Shown here: positions 1 to 9,379 of the stretch, piece by piece
How the letters are laid out: each line of letters opens with the position of its first letter
Numbering within the stretch: position 1 is the stretch's first letter
Assembly (NCBI RefSeq): GCF_011392125.1
Contig: NZ_JAAJBU010000008.1
Location: forward strand, 90,076-154,075
From: Flavobacterium lotistagni
GTDB taxonomy: Bacteria > Bacteroidota > Bacteroidia > Flavobacteriales > Flavobacteriaceae
Direction of reading: 5' to 3'
Length of the DNA: 64,000 bases
Position numbers and translations under genes: made by a program
Notes under the pieces: generated by a model
The model's database searches: none
What the model saw: the letters and a program-made list of their open reading frames with translations, nothing else
Told to the model about the DNA's origin: nothing

Positions 1-474
1 GGCAGTACTGACAATACTTTTGAAACCCATTCGGACGAATGCTATTACTATGATGTGGATACCGATACTTGGCACCAACTTCCTTCAAAACCAACGGCTT
101 GGCTCACCGGAAACAGCGGTAGTGTACAAATGGGAAACACTTGGAAATTGATTTGCTCTAGTGGATACCAAAGTCCAAATTATCTGTATTCTACTGAAAT
201 TTATACCGATGATGATGTGTTGGCAATAGAAATTCCTAAGGCATCTGCCAGTGTTTTACAACTAATGCCCAACCCGGCTCAAGATTTACTTCATCTCAAA
301 ATGCAAGGGAAACCAAAACAAGTGACTGTTTATGATGTTATTGGAAAAAAGATTGAAGTTCGAAGAATTGACGATGAAACCCTTAATGTATCCATACTGC
401 CCGCAGGGGTTTACTGGATTCAGGTGATTGACGATCGACAGATTTTGGTTTCAGGTAAATTTATAAAACAGTAA
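1..474 (+). CDS. C-terminal part of a kelch-like, T9SS-sorted secreted protein (5' truncated by window)
   Basis: The frame is open from base 1, so the start lies upstream of the window. The first ~60 residues contain a kelch-type repeat blade (a 'YYYDVDTDTWHQLP' stretch, then a segment ending in 'STEIY'). Residues from about 98 to the end form a type A T9SS sorting domain: 'MPNPAQD', then the conserved 'VYDVIGKKI' and 'LPAGVYWIQV' strands. Such proteins cross the outer membrane through the type IX system and are released or anchored on the surface. The kelch assignment rests on one visible repeat; the sorting domain is secure. The function of the whole protein cannot be judged from this fragment. 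Confidence 0.85.
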   Translation, partial: GSTDNTFETHSDECYYYDVDTDTWHQLPSKPTAWLTGNSGSVQMGNTWKLICSSGYQSPNYLYSTEIYTDDDVLAIEIPKASASVLQLMPNPAQDLLHLKMQGKPKQVTVYDVIGKKIEVRRIDDETLNVSILPAGVYWIQVIDDRQILVSGKFIKQ

Positions 475-505
475 TGCACTCGTCCCATTTCAAGATTAAA
501 CTTAA

Positions 506-1708
506 ATGTCAACAAACCAGACAAACCCAATCAAATATTATAGATTTCTTTTTCTGCTGATTACGTTTCAAATCTGGTCACAAGCAACAAATGAGACTTT
601 TCTGTTTGCGCAAGATATTGAATCAAAAATAGAAAAAGACACTTTGCCTTGGAGGTACCAATCAGGAGCCACCGAATATTCCATCAGTCAATACTATAAA
701 AAAGCGCTTCAAACCTGGGACAAAAACGGAAGCCGAATCAGGAAAATTTCTAATGAAGATAGTCTTTACTTTTATTCATTTCAGCCACATGACGCGCAAG
801 ATTATATAATCAACCGCTGCAAAAGCGAGAAAATCATCATCATCAACGAAGCGCACCACAACAGCCGACATCGGGTTTTTACTGCTTCCATTTTACAAGG
901 TTTATACGATAATGGCTATCGCTTTTTAGGGCTCGAAGCGCTTTCGGATTCGCTAGTCAACAAAAGAAAATTCGTGGTTAAAGAAAGCGGCTATTATACC
1001 CAAGAACCGCAAATGGCCAACTTGATTCATCTGGCCATCAGGATCGGTTTTACCGTATTCGGCTATGAAGCAACTGATGGCTCGAACGGAAAAGAACGAG
1101 AAAAGCAACAAGCAGCCAACATCGCCAAAATCATTCGGCAAAATCCTGGTTCTAAATTCCTAATTCACTGTGGCTACGATCATGCCATTGAAGGAACTCC
1201 GGGAGATAAAAGTTGGGAGAGAGCGATGGCGGGCCGATTAAAAGAAATAACCCACATTGACCCATTTACTATCGATCAAGTGGCTTACTCTGAAAAAGGA
1301 TCTGTCGAATTCAACCATCCTTATATTCAAATGGCCCATGCAGAACAACCGGTTGTATTGGTAGATCAAAACGGTAAAACATTTAATGGAAGCGCAACCA
1401 ACGACCAAACAGATTGCAGGATAATTCATCCGATTACGCAATATATTGAAGGTCGGCCTGATTGGTTGTGGATGAACGGAATTAAAAAAACTTATCCAAT
1501 CCCAAGACATGAAATCACCGATTATCCTGCTTTGGTACTGGCCTACCGCAAAAAAGAATACGAGCAAGAAGGCATTCCAGCAGACTTGATTGAAATAGTC
1601 ACCCCAGAAGACCCCGCTTTTCTATTGCTGGAAAAAGGAAATTATAAAATCATTATCAAAAACAAACAATACAGAATGATCAACGAGCTTGATATAAGAG
1701 TCAAATAG
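506..1708 (+). CDS. TIKI/EreA/ChaN-superfamily-like secreted protein
   Basis: A 400-residue protein with a hydrophobic N-terminal segment (about residues 12-27) that may be a signal peptide or anchor. The core resembles the haem-uptake/TIKI/erythromycin-esterase fold. A hydrophobic strand runs into 'NEAHH' (residues 114-118), followed by a strand with 'GLEAL' (142-146) and a later 'HCGYDH' motif (221-226), which are the usual positions of the catalytic or metal-binding Glu and His residues of that superfamily. The start is the first ATG after the previous stop, 31 bp downstream. Substrate unknown. Family membership is inferred from motif order and is moderately secure; enzyme activity is not shown. 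Confidence 0.6.
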   Translation: MSTNQTNPIKYYRFLFLLITFQIWSQATNETFLFAQDIESKIEKDTLPWRYQSGATEYSISQYYKKALQTWDKNGSRIRKISNEDSLYFYSFQPHDAQDYIINRCKSEKIIIINEAHHNSRHRVFTASILQGLYDNGYRFLGLEALSDSLVNKRKFVVKESGYYTQEPQMANLIHLAIRIGFTVFGYEATDGSNGKEREKQQAANIAKIIRQNPGSKFLIHCGYDHAIEGTPGDKSWERAMAGRLKEITHIDPFTIDQVAYSEKGSVEFNHPYIQMAHAEQPVVLVDQNGKTFNGSATNDQTDCRIIHPITQYIEGRPDWLWMNGIKKTYPIPRHEITDYPALVLAYRKKEYEQEGIPADLIEIVTPEDPAFLLLEKGNYKIIIKNKQYRMINELDIRVK

Positions 1709-1761
1709 TAAACATGAAGCGTTAACCAAAAAAAATCAATCATCAATCAAAACCAATCAAA

Positions 1762-2409
1762 ATGAGAAAAACCATCCAATTCGGGGAAGCAATTTCAGGT
1801 TATGAAATTCCCGTGCTCAACGAAAGAGAAATCAGGGCCGCAGCAGGGCTCATGTTTTTAGCTACTTTTCTGTCATTGATGTTCATCATCTACGAACACA
1901 ATTTCGTGCCCATCAAATACGTAGTGACCGTTTTCTTTATCGATTTCTGTATTCGCATATACCTCAGCCCCAGATTTTCTCCAATACTCATCATCGGACG
2001 GTTCATTGTAAGCAAACAAAACCCAGAATATGTGGGCGCTGCGCAGAAAAAATTTGCTTGGTATATCGGCTTAATCTTATCAGCCAGCATGCTTGTTCTA
2101 ATGGTTTTCCTGAACACATACAGTATCATTACAGGGCTGGTTTGTTTGATCTGTTTGATTCTGATGTTCTTCGAAACCGCTTTCGGAATTTGTATCGGAT
2201 GTAAGATATACAAGGCTTTGAGTGGAACCAAGGCGCAGTACTGTCCGGGCGAAGTCTGCAATGCTAAAACCCAGCTAGAGATTCAGAAAACTTCCTGTAC
2301 CCAATGGCTGATTGTTATAGCTTTTGTAGTTGTAATCATGGGTATTGCCTGGATAATGAATGATTCTTTTAAAGTTCCACCTACTGATTTATTCGAATTA
2401 TTGAATTGA
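1762..2409 (+). CDS. DUF4395 integral membrane protein
   Basis: A 215-residue protein with about five predicted membrane segments (roughly residues 26-44, 51-67, 101-118, 122-140 and 182-199). It has the DUF4395 hallmarks: an Arg-rich 'NEREIRAAAG' before the first helix, 'SPRFSPI' in the middle, and a conserved 'GICIGC' (142-147) followed by Cys161 and Cys166. The cysteine pairs suggest a redox or metal role in the inner membrane, which is an inference; the family has no established function. It sits 53 bp after the TIKI-like gene and 13 bp before the next gene, so the 1762-3448 pair is probably co-transcribed. Confidence 0.8.
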   Translation: MRKTIQFGEAISGYEIPVLNEREIRAAAGLMFLATFLSLMFIIYEHNFVPIKYVVTVFFIDFCIRIYLSPRFSPILIIGRFIVSKQNPEYVGAAQKKFAWYIGLILSASMLVLMVFLNTYSIITGLVCLICLILMFFETAFGICIGCKIYKALSGTKAQYCPGEVCNAKTQLEIQKTSCTQWLIVIAFVVVIMGIAWIMNDSFKVPPTDLFELLN

Positions 2410-2422
2410 AAAACAAACTCTT

Positions 2423-3448
2423 ATGAAATGCCTTTGTCTAGCAATATTCTATTTCTTGAGCAGCCTTATGTATGCTCAAAAATTGGCAGGTATAGTGTAT
2501 GACGAGAAAAAACAACCCATTTCAGGCGCATTTGCCTATTTTGACCAGACTTCTATTAGTACTACAACCGATTCAAAAGGCTGGTTTCAAATACAAACCA
2601 ATAATAAAACCTACGCCAATTTAGTCATTAGCGCTACCGGTTATGAAACGGTCAATTTGAAAAATCCATTTGATGCAGAATTCCATACGGTAAAAATGAC
2701 TCCTAAAGTCAATCAGTTGCGTGAAATTGCAGTACGTCAGAAAAAGAAACGGTTCAAACGCGAAGATAAGCTGAAGGTTTTCCGAGACGAATTTATAGGC
2801 AAGACCACTGCTTCAAAATATTGCAAAATCCTCAACGAAGACGAGATTGAACTGACGTATGACTTCAAGAAAAAAAGGTTGGTTGCCAGCGCAGAGGTGC
2901 CACTAAAAATTCACAACAGCTTTCTAGGCTATGAATTGGAATACCTTATCAATGAATGCTATATCGATTTTGAATGGACAACGGTGAAAAGCCACGGGGT
3001 GATTGGTTGGAAGTTTTCGGGTTCTACTTTTTTCAAAGACCTCACCAACGATTCCACTTCTTATGCCGCCAAAAGAAAAATGTCTTACCGTGCTTCTCAG
3101 ATGGAATTTTTCAGAAACCTGAGCCGACATACCTTGGGTAAAAGCAATTTTAGATTATTGCACGGCAGCAGGTATTGCGATCCTGAAAAATACTTCGACG
3201 TCATTCAAAGAGGCAACGATTATATTGTTTTGGTGAAAAATGAACGGCTCAAACGCAAAGAGAATTTCTATCAATCGTTTACTTTGGAATATCCAGGAAA
3301 ACCAGATTCAGAGGTCATTTTCCTGAGCAATGTGTTCAAACTTGACTCCTATGGAAATTACAGCACTTTCAAAAGCATTTCCTTTTTAGGTGAAATTAGC
3401 AATAAGCGTATTGCCGATTTGTTGCCTTTGGATTACAACATGAAATGA
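2423..3448 (+). CDS. Carboxypeptidase-regulatory-like domain protein
   Basis: A 341-residue secreted protein. Residues 1-18 are a signal peptide ending 'MYAQ'. Residues about 20-95 form a CarboxypepD_reg-like beta sandwich ('AGIVYDEKKQPISGAF' to the 'VISATGYET' strand), the fold found in front of many Bacteroidota outer-membrane proteins. The remainder is a mixed domain without a TonB plug or barrel, so it is not a TonB receptor. Similar stand-alone proteins are common and uncharacterised; they are thought to be periplasmic or surface associated. The gene follows the DUF4395 gene by 13 bp. Confidence 0.7.
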   Translation: MKCLCLAIFYFLSSLMYAQKLAGIVYDEKKQPISGAFAYFDQTSISTTTDSKGWFQIQTNNKTYANLVISATGYETVNLKNPFDAEFHTVKMTPKVNQLREIAVRQKKKRFKREDKLKVFRDEFIGKTTASKYCKILNEDEIELTYDFKKKRLVASAEVPLKIHNSFLGYELEYLINECYIDFEWTTVKSHGVIGWKFSGSTFFKDLTNDSTSYAAKRKMSYRASQMEFFRNLSRHTLGKSNFRLLHGSRYCDPEKYFDVIQRGNDYIVLVKNERLKRKENFYQSFTLEYPGKPDSEVIFLSNVFKLDSYGNYSTFKSISFLGEISNKRIADLLPLDYNMK

Positions 3449-3546
3449 GCCAGTTCCTCATTATCTTGGAGAATTAAAAACAGTGTTTTAAAAATATCCG
3501 ACATCAGACTAAATACCAACTTTAAATATTCATCTCAATCCACCTT

Positions 3547-4305
3547 ATGAAAATAATTACTCATTTGCTTTTAATAGTTGCGATAGCTGTAAACGCTCAA
3601 ACAAAAGATACCCTTACCATTAACGCTTCTGATTTAATCCTCAAAAACCTTAACTTCGGAAACAGTGCTTATCTAGTTTACAACACCAAAGGTCAAGATC
3701 AACCGATGCAAAATGCAACCTTGGTTAAAATTGCCACTCAAAAACAAAGCAGCAACAATCAAGATTACATTCTGGTGAACCAAACTTGGGAAGCTGACAC
3801 CATCATTCATCAAGCGACTACCCGATTCGATAGCAAACAGCTAAAAACCCTGTCGCACAGCAGTTGGTGGAAAAGAAAAGGCTATACAGAACATTATGAT
3901 TTTGCAAAAGCAGAAACTCGGTTTGATGGCCCGATTAAAGAGGAAATCAAATCAGGGTTAATCACCAGTTTTAATGCGGCTTTGACTTCAGATTTTTTGA
4001 ACTGGCATTCGGACTTGGTCTTGTTTCCTTTGCTGCCTTTCAAAGAAAATAGAGTGTTTAAAATTAACTTCTACGAACCCGGACATGCCATTCCAAAGCA
4101 AGAAACCTATGAAGTCATTGGCAGTGAAAAAATCACCCTAGCCGGAAACCCAATTGATTGCTGGATTTTGAACTACAAAGTAGAAAAACCCACCGGTTAT
4201 CAAAGGTTCTGGATTTCAAAGCAATCTCGCGAAGTGTTGAAAGAAGAAGACAATTTTGGTGCTTTCTACCGCTACAAACTCAAATTAATAGCCCATCAAA
4301 ACTAG
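3547..4305 (+). CDS. Secreted protein of unknown function, DUF3108-like
   Basis: A 252-residue protein with a signal peptide (residues 1-17, ending 'VNAQ') and a beta-rich body. Alternating strands ending in a segment such as 'WILNYKVEKPTGYQRFWISKQSREVLKEE' (too long to quote as one motif, residues about 203-233) recall DUF3108-type beta-barrel proteins of the Bacteroidota periplasm. No catalytic motif is visible. It stands alone on the plus strand and is convergent with the methyltransferase gene, 37 bp away. Function unknown; the DUF3108 likeness is a weak inference. Confidence 0.6.
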   Translation: MKIITHLLLIVAIAVNAQTKDTLTINASDLILKNLNFGNSAYLVYNTKGQDQPMQNATLVKIATQKQSSNNQDYILVNQTWEADTIIHQATTRFDSKQLKTLSHSSWWKRKGYTEHYDFAKAETRFDGPIKEEIKSGLITSFNAALTSDFLNWHSDLVLFPLLPFKENRVFKINFYEPGHAIPKQETYEVIGSEKITLAGNPIDCWILNYKVEKPTGYQRFWISKQSREVLKEEDNFGAFYRYKLKLIAHQN

Positions 4306-4342
4306 TTCGGTTCAGGAAAACAAAATGGCTGTGGTGGTTTTA

Positions 4343-5173
4343 TTAGATTTTTACAATTTTGTATTTCGCATCATAAGAAACGATTTGCTGTAAAACCTCT
4401 AGCGCAATCTCAGGGCTGCTCACAATCAAAACAGTAGCAAAATCAGAACTCATGCTTACATTTTCGACACCCTGAATTTCTTGAAATTTGCTTGTTACAG
4501 TACTGCTGCAACCTTGACAGGTGATGCCTTCAAAAGTGTATAAATTGACTTGAAGTTCCGGGTTCTTCTGGAACTCAAATCGCAACTCGGCATCGGCTCT
4601 GGCGGCAACAGAATCGTGTGAAACTTCCATTACATTCAATACAAAAGCTTTTTGAAAGAGTAGCTTATAACTTTCCTGATTGCCTCCGAATGGCGGCCCA
4701 GCTTCAAATTCACGGTTGAATAGCAAGCCGGCAAGTTTTCCGTTTTCGGCTAAAAGTTGGTGCATTTTCCAGACGTATCGCTCGCGCATTTGTGGCGGTA
4801 AAGCACAGAAAAAAGTTTGCTCGATAATCAAATCGTATTGGCCTTGGTGTTCGAAAAAATCACCTAAAACAACCGAAATATTTGGATTATCCTGAAACTT
4901 TTCCTTTAAGGTTTGAACCAAACTCGGCGCAATATCAATCACGGTTATGTTTTGAAAACCTTGCGCTAAAAGATATTCGGCTTCATAAGTATTGCCACAA
5001 CCCGGAATCAATACTCGAGCTTCTTTATTAGGATATTGATTAATGTATGATTGAATCGGAGGTGCCACTTGTCCCAAATCCCAACCGGTGGAATGAGCGA
5101 TGTATTGATTGTCCCAGTAGGCTTGGTCTAGCGGTTTGTCGCAAGTAACAATGCAGCATTTTAAATCGTTCAT
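4343..5173 (-). CDS. TPMT-like SAM methyltransferase fused to a C-terminal HMA domain
   Basis: A 276-residue cytoplasmic protein with two domains. Residues about 15-205 are a thiopurine-methyltransferase-like Rossmann domain: 'GWDLGQVAPP' (30-39) is the family N-terminal motif, 'VLIPGCGNTYE' (54-64) is SAM motif I, and D80 is the acidic residue that binds the ribose. Residues about 208-276 are a heavy-metal-associated domain with 'GITCQGC' (216-222), the CxxC metal site. The N-terminus also has Cys6, Cys7 and Cys11. TPMT-like bacterial enzymes methylate thiols, selenium, tellurium or other soft nucleophiles, so metal or metalloid detoxification is a fair inference. The substrate is unknown. 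Confidence 0.8.
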   Translation of the reverse strand: MNDLKCCIVTCDKPLDQAYWDNQYIAHSTGWDLGQVAPPIQSYINQYPNKEARVLIPGCGNTYEAEYLLAQGFQNITVIDIAPSLVQTLKEKFQDNPNISVVLGDFFEHQGQYDLIIEQTFFCALPPQMRERYVWKMHQLLAENGKLAGLLFNREFEAGPPFGGNQESYKLLFQKAFVLNVMEVSHDSVAARADAELRFEFQKNPELQVNLYTFEGITCQGCSSTVTSKFQEIQGVENVSMSSDFATVLIVSSPEIALEVLQQIVSYDAKYKIVKI

Positions 5174-5225
5174 AGTGGCGGTGTTTTTTTAAAATGTAAA
5201 TATAAAAATATGTGGGTTTGTCAGT

Positions 5226-5267
5226 AAAAAAAAACAGCGCAAATCACTGAGATGAATCTGCGCTGTC
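5226..5267 (-). terminator. Intrinsic terminator after the rhodanese gene
   Basis: On the minus strand an 8-bp perfect stem (ACAGCGCA paired with TGCGCTGT, loop about 18 nt) is followed by a run of nine or more T. It lies 56 bp past the stop of the rhodanese gene and upstream of the methyltransferase gene, so the two are separate transcripts. Confidence 0.75.
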
Positions 5268-5322
5268 CAAAATTCAGACGGCAAAGAATTGACGCCCAAA
5301 TTTTCCAATCACTAAAACTAAA

Positions 5323-5640
5323 CTATTGTTGAACCAATGCTGCGATATTCTGCCAAGTGCCGCCATTGGTAATATTGTTGAATCCGTTTTGATTTAAAAT
5401 CATTTTGGCTTGTGCGCTGCGGTTGCCGCTTCTACAAAAAACCACAATATGTTCTTTGCCTTTTAACTTGGCCAAGTTTCGAGTAAGTTGGTCCAGCGGA
5501 ATGTTCACCGAGCCTTTTACGTGCCCCGAAGCGAACTCTGCACCAGAGCGCACATCTACCAAGAAAGCGCCCTGACTTACTTTTTGGGCCAAATCTTCAT
5601 TATTGCTTTTGTTTCCGAAAATACTGCTAAAAAATCCCAT
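5323..5640 (-). CDS. Single-domain rhodanese
   Basis: A 105-residue rhodanese-like protein. The active-site loop 'CRSGNR' (residues 69-74) carries Cys69, the persulfide-forming residue, and 'VDVRSGAEFASGHVKGSVNIP' (28-48) is the first conserved region. It would transfer sulfur or serve as a carrier of sulfane sulfur in the cytoplasm. The start is placed at the ATG of 'MGFFSSIFG': the open frame runs 22 codons further upstream, but that extension has no family similarity. It has its own terminator downstream. Confidence 0.85.
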   Translation of the reverse strand: MGFFSSIFGNKSNNEDLAQKVSQGAFLVDVRSGAEFASGHVKGSVNIPLDQLTRNLAKLKGKEHIVVFCRSGNRSAQAKMILNQNGFNNITNGGTWQNIAALVQQ

Positions 5641-5901
5641 TTTTGTATTTAAGAGTTGCGTTATACTTGAAAAATTATGCAGAAACTCACGCTTTGGGAA
5701 GATCAATTCTGACTAGCCTTGAAGTGGCCATCATGGATATCCTTCGCTCTGATTTCTATAATACAAATATTACCCATTGATTTCTCTTGTTAGGTAACTT
5801 TTATCACACAAGGCAATAAAAGCTGAAAGCTATTTCTTTATTTCAGATAAAATCAATTTATGTAACTTGCGTTGAACCGGAAGCCTATTAAAAAAACTGC
5901 A

Positions 5902-6663
5902 ATGAAGCAATTGATACTGTTTGTCTTGATTTGGCTCACGGCGATGGGTTGTTCGAGGAAAATCATTACTAAAAACCAATATAAGTTGAGCGCCATAGAT
6001 TCGGCAGTCATCCAGCAATATAAATACAAGCTCATTCGCAACTACGAAGAAGATTCCACCTCAACCGAAGCCCAACTCGACAGTCTGTGGAAAAATGAAG
6101 CCCAGTATCAAGTTGGTTTTGTGAACTCAGAAGTGCATTACGCACCCGATGGCAGATTCAAAATCTTTAGTATTGAAGTAGAAAGCTGTGGCGGTTATTG
6201 TAATTCGGAGTGGTTTTCATGGATTCATCATCTGAATAGCAAAAATGAAACGGTTCAAAAAGCAAGTTTCAAACAGATTGACACGATTGTGAAATTGCAC
6301 AGGAACCAATACCTAATTATAGATCAATACAGTGCTAGGCCAGCCTCGGTGCTAACAGTTTCGTGTCAATCGGCTCGGTGGTTTACTCTTTCAGACACTT
6401 TGATCGAAAACAAAATTCACTATCGCGGCGAAGACAATTTCAGCTTTTGCCAACAAAATGGCGTGGCACTCGAAAACGAAAGGCCGCCTTACGTGAAATA
6501 CGAGAAAGGTTTTTTGAAGTACTATTACGGTAACAATTACAGTTATTCTCATGATCGGGATATCGACACGATTAGAAAAGGACAATTCAAATACCGCAAC
6601 GGAAAGTTCATTTTAGAACACGAATCGATTCAAGTGAACCATCGGGAACCCAAAAAACACTGA
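5902..6663 (+). CDS. Lipoprotein of unknown function
   Basis: A 253-residue protein with a lipoprotein signal: hydrophobic stretch then 'LTAMGC' with the lipobox Cys at residue 17. The ATG at 5902 is chosen because it places the signal peptide at the very N-terminus; the frame extends 10 codons upstream to a TTG. The mature part has paired cysteines ('SCGGYCNSEW' near residue 94) and no recognised domain. It would be anchored in the inner or outer membrane. It is flanked by genes on the opposite strand and seems to be a single-gene unit. Confidence 0.65.
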   Translation: MKQLILFVLIWLTAMGCSRKIITKNQYKLSAIDSAVIQQYKYKLIRNYEEDSTSTEAQLDSLWKNEAQYQVGFVNSEVHYAPDGRFKIFSIEVESCGGYCNSEWFSWIHHLNSKNETVQKASFKQIDTIVKLHRNQYLIIDQYSARPASVLTVSCQSARWFTLSDTLIENKIHYRGEDNFSFCQQNGVALENERPPYVKYEKGFLKYYYGNNYSYSHDRDIDTIRKGQFKYRNGKFILEHESIQVNHREPKKH

Positions 6664-6897
6664 TTGTGATTGCTGCGAAATCCTTTTAAATAACTTCTAA
6701 ACCGATACTTAATCTTGCTGCAATCTATAGAAATTCGCAGCTCTTAGTTCTATCGAATATCGAGATAAATAAAGATTGACTTTCCTACCACTCTATTGAA
6801 TATCAACCAATTGTTTCTTTGCTTTCTTAATCTAATTTTTAATAACTAGAAACTTTTCTTTATGCTAAAATGAATTAATATTTAGCTATATTTTTCT

Positions 6898-7761
6898 TTA
6901 CTCTTTTATAAATTTCTTCACAACGGTTTTATCATCTTCAGTTCTAATCTCAATTATATACATTCCCTGTGTAAGATGTGATATGTTAAGTGAATTATTA
7001 GTAATGGGAGAAGTGGAGACTTTTTTCCCTAACATATTATAAACACAAGCTTCCTTCAAAGTTTCTTTTGCATGTATACTTAAAGTGTGTGAAGCAGGGT
7101 TCGGTGTCAAACTAATATCAGACTCATTGAAATCGACAACACCCAAGGCACTAGTAACCCTTAAAGCATCAATGCCGATGTAATCACTATTAGGTGCATT
7201 TGCTCCGCCATTAGTGACATAATATCTGAAGGCTATTCTGCAATCGGTTGGTTGTGAAAGGCCGGTTATTGTATAAGTGTAATTTGTCCATACTGTTGGA
7301 TATCCTGTGGCTAATAAATTTGGATTAATGGTTAGTGCCAGTGTAGTAAAATCACCAAGTGCACTACTTGAAGCGGAAGGAAGTACAGAATTTGCACCAT
7401 TCTGACTTAAACGAAGTTCCAATCGATCGGCAAAATCATCATGATGGTCTCTTGAATAAAAACTAATGATGTCGCCATTCTTTAGAGTGACTGTAGGTGT
7501 AATTAACCAATTACTTATTGTTCCGATACTTCCTGTTGATCGAAAATCTACTGCAATGTAAGAGGTATTCGCTCCGTTATAAGCAACGAAATAAGGGGTC
7601 TGGCCCGCAAACCAAGATCCAGTTCCAATGGGTTCACTGGCATTTACAGTTGTCCAGCCTTGAGACTGTAATAGATTTATATTGTCAAAGTTCTCACTGA
7701 GGATTTGACCATTAATAGCTACGGAGGTTAAGATGAGGAGTGGTAAGATTATATTTTTCAT
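6898..7761 (-). CDS. Choice-of-anchor J protein with T9SS sorting domain
   Basis: A 287-residue secreted protein. Residues 1-18 are a signal peptide ('ILTSVAINGQ'). Residues about 20-205 form a cleaved-adhesin or 'choice-of-anchor J' beta-sandwich, with the typical 'SENFDN', 'GWTTVNA', 'SNWLITPTV' and 'DYIGIDALRV' strands. Residues about 215-287 are a type A T9SS sorting domain ('LTPNPASHTLSI' to 'VVKKFIKE'). Such proteins are exported by the type IX machinery and presented at the cell surface; adhesion or substrate binding is likely but not shown. Single-gene unit. Confidence 0.85.
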   Translation of the reverse strand: MKNIILPLLILTSVAINGQILSENFDNINLLQSQGWTTVNASEPIGTGSWFAGQTPYFVAYNGANTSYIAVDFRSTGSIGTISNWLITPTVTLKNGDIISFYSRDHHDDFADRLELRLSQNGANSVLPSASSSALGDFTTLALTINPNLLATGYPTVWTNYTYTITGLSQPTDCRIAFRYYVTNGGANAPNSDYIGIDALRVTSALGVVDFNESDISLTPNPASHTLSIHAKETLKEACVYNMLGKKVSTSPITNNSLNISHLTQGMYIIEIRTEDDKTVVKKFIKE

Positions 7762-7869
7762 GTTCTTTTCTTTAATTTAAACCGCTGGATCGAAATAGTT
7801 CTAAAAACTTTATTCTGAATAAACAATTAACCAAAAACCAACTTGATATTACGTCCAACGGTTTTTGTT

Positions 7870-8475
7870 TTATAGTTTATGTATGAAGCTGAGCGATAAT
7901 AGATTAGTGTTAGTATGTTTAAGTTCATAAAGATTTTTTTCAATTTTACTTAAATCGGTTAGCCCTTCAAACATGATCCTAAAACCCATTGCATCAGATA
8001 ATTGCAAGTTTACCCCTGCTTGCAGGTTACAGCCAAAATTTACTCCAACATTATTTCCTTTGAATTTCCCACCAAGATCAGTTTTGGCTAAGTAACTACC
8101 ATAGAACCCAAACCCTATGATCAAGGAAGAATTTGCATTAACATTTTTATTATACATCAGGTTTACAGGCAGATAATAATAGTTGTTTTTGATATTGACT
8201 AATTGATTCTCATAGAAATTGGTTGCCTTAAATTCGGATAAGCCTAAGCCATATTCTAGATTGAATTTATTGGAGAGTTTTGACGATAGCATAATTTCAA
8301 ATGCTGATATATATCCATTGAAATTATTATAGTTGTCTATTTGTAATTCTGAAAATCCCAGTTTGGGTTTTATTATTAAACTGAGTTTTTTTTCAGGAAT
8401 TAAATCATTTTTTTCTTGGGCAAATACGTTACCCGTAATGAAAGTTAATAAAGCAAGTAAGATTGTTTTTTTCAT
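7870..8475 (-). CDS. Outer-membrane beta-barrel protein (PorT-like family)
   Basis: A 201-residue protein with a signal peptide (residues 1-19, 'ITGNVFAQ'). The body is a run of amphipathic strands with aromatic girdles and a typical C-terminal strand 'TNLLSLSFIHKL', as in small 8-stranded barrels of the PorT or 'outer membrane beta-barrel' families. It should sit in the outer membrane. No substrate or partner can be inferred. A 28-bp inverted pair (CAAAAACC/GGTTTTTG) just beyond the stop may end transcription. Confidence 0.7.
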   Translation of the reverse strand: MKKTILLALLTFITGNVFAQEKNDLIPEKKLSLIIKPKLGFSELQIDNYNNFNGYISAFEIMLSSKLSNKFNLEYGLGLSEFKATNFYENQLVNIKNNYYYLPVNLMYNKNVNANSSLIIGFGFYGSYLAKTDLGGKFKGNNVGVNFGCNLQAGVNLQLSDAMGFRIMFEGLTDLSKIEKNLYELKHTNTNLLSLSFIHKL

Positions 8476-8514
8476 GATTTGATGATTGATAAATGATGGC
8501 TGATGTGTGAATTA

Positions 8515-8553
8515 TTTAAAATAAAGGGCACTTGTTTCTGTATAGAAGTGTCC
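8515..8553 (-). terminator. Probable intrinsic terminator after 8684-9307
   Basis: On the minus strand GGACACTT pairs with AAGTGCCC across a 12-nt loop (one wobble pair) and runs into TTTATTTT. It is about 130 bp past the end of the upstream gene. Confidence 0.5.
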
Positions 8554-8683
8554 AGTTTGTCTGCTATGCGGTATTCAGTTTTGATTCATTTTCTGATCGC
8601 GTAAACCTGTGAAATGTCGAACGGAATGATTTGTAAACGGCCGGTGATTTCTACCTAGTAGTTGCAACAAATCAGTGCAGTGA

Positions 8684-9307
8684 TTAGAAATTATACCCAA
8701 AATGCAATCCCGGCTGTCCGTAAAAAACTTTTGGCCATCGCTCGTCAACTTCTTGGAAAGCATCTGGCATTGATGATTGATAAGGACGGTGCGTGATGGC
8801 TATCGAAGGTTGTATAAAAAACCTATCCTTGAAAAGTTTAATATGATAACCTACGGAATACGTGTTGAAAATTTGAAAGCCATGGCCGATTTTCTTTCCG
8901 TCTTCATTGACGAATTTTTGCCAAGCAGGCATCACATCCACTTGGGCAAAAAGGCCTTTCCATAAAAACCTGTAATAAGCAAGCGAAAACCCATATTCGC
9001 GAATGTGCCCTGGAAATCCTTCTCCTTCAGCTTCGAATGATTTTCCGTAAGGAATACCGATAGGCCAGCCATATTTCCAAGTCTTTAGTTCAAGTGAAAT
9101 CACGTCTTTTCTGGTCAAGCGGTAACCAAAGGTGAGATATACCATACCCGGCGGATTGTTGTCAGGAACTAAATTCGCTAACATAAACAAGGTGCTGCCT
9201 ACAAAATACTTTTTATAAACACTGTCTTGTTTGGTGTATTGCGCTTGAACCTGTGATGTGTTTGCCATAGCAAAAATTAAGGCAAACCATAAAATCTTTT
9301 TTTGCAT
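8684..9307 (-). CDS. Outer-membrane or secreted protein of unknown function
   Basis: A 207-residue protein with a signal peptide (residues 1-22, ending 'VQAQ'). The body alternates short hydrophobic strands with many aromatic residues ('YMVTFGYRL'-like segments, C-terminal '..GLHFGYNF' ending in Phe), which suggests a beta-barrel in the outer membrane. Similar proteins in Flavobacteriia have no assigned function. It lies 72 bp from the divergent-reading neighbour Crp gene, on the same strand, and may be read from that promoter region. Confidence 0.6.
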   Translation of the reverse strand: MQKKILWFALIFAMANTSQVQAQYTKQDSVYKKYFVGSTLFMLANLVPDNNPPGMVYLTFGYRLTRKDVISLELKTWKYGWPIGIPYGKSFEAEGEGFPGHIREYGFSLAYYRFLWKGLFAQVDVMPAWQKFVNEDGKKIGHGFQIFNTYSVGYHIKLFKDRFFIQPSIAITHRPYQSSMPDAFQEVDERWPKVFYGQPGLHFGYNF

Positions 9308-9379
9308 GTTTTTTATTGCAAAACTAGATTGGCAAGCGGTTTCATCTCGTTAACTTAAGTTAAGAAAAGACGCTTCTGC

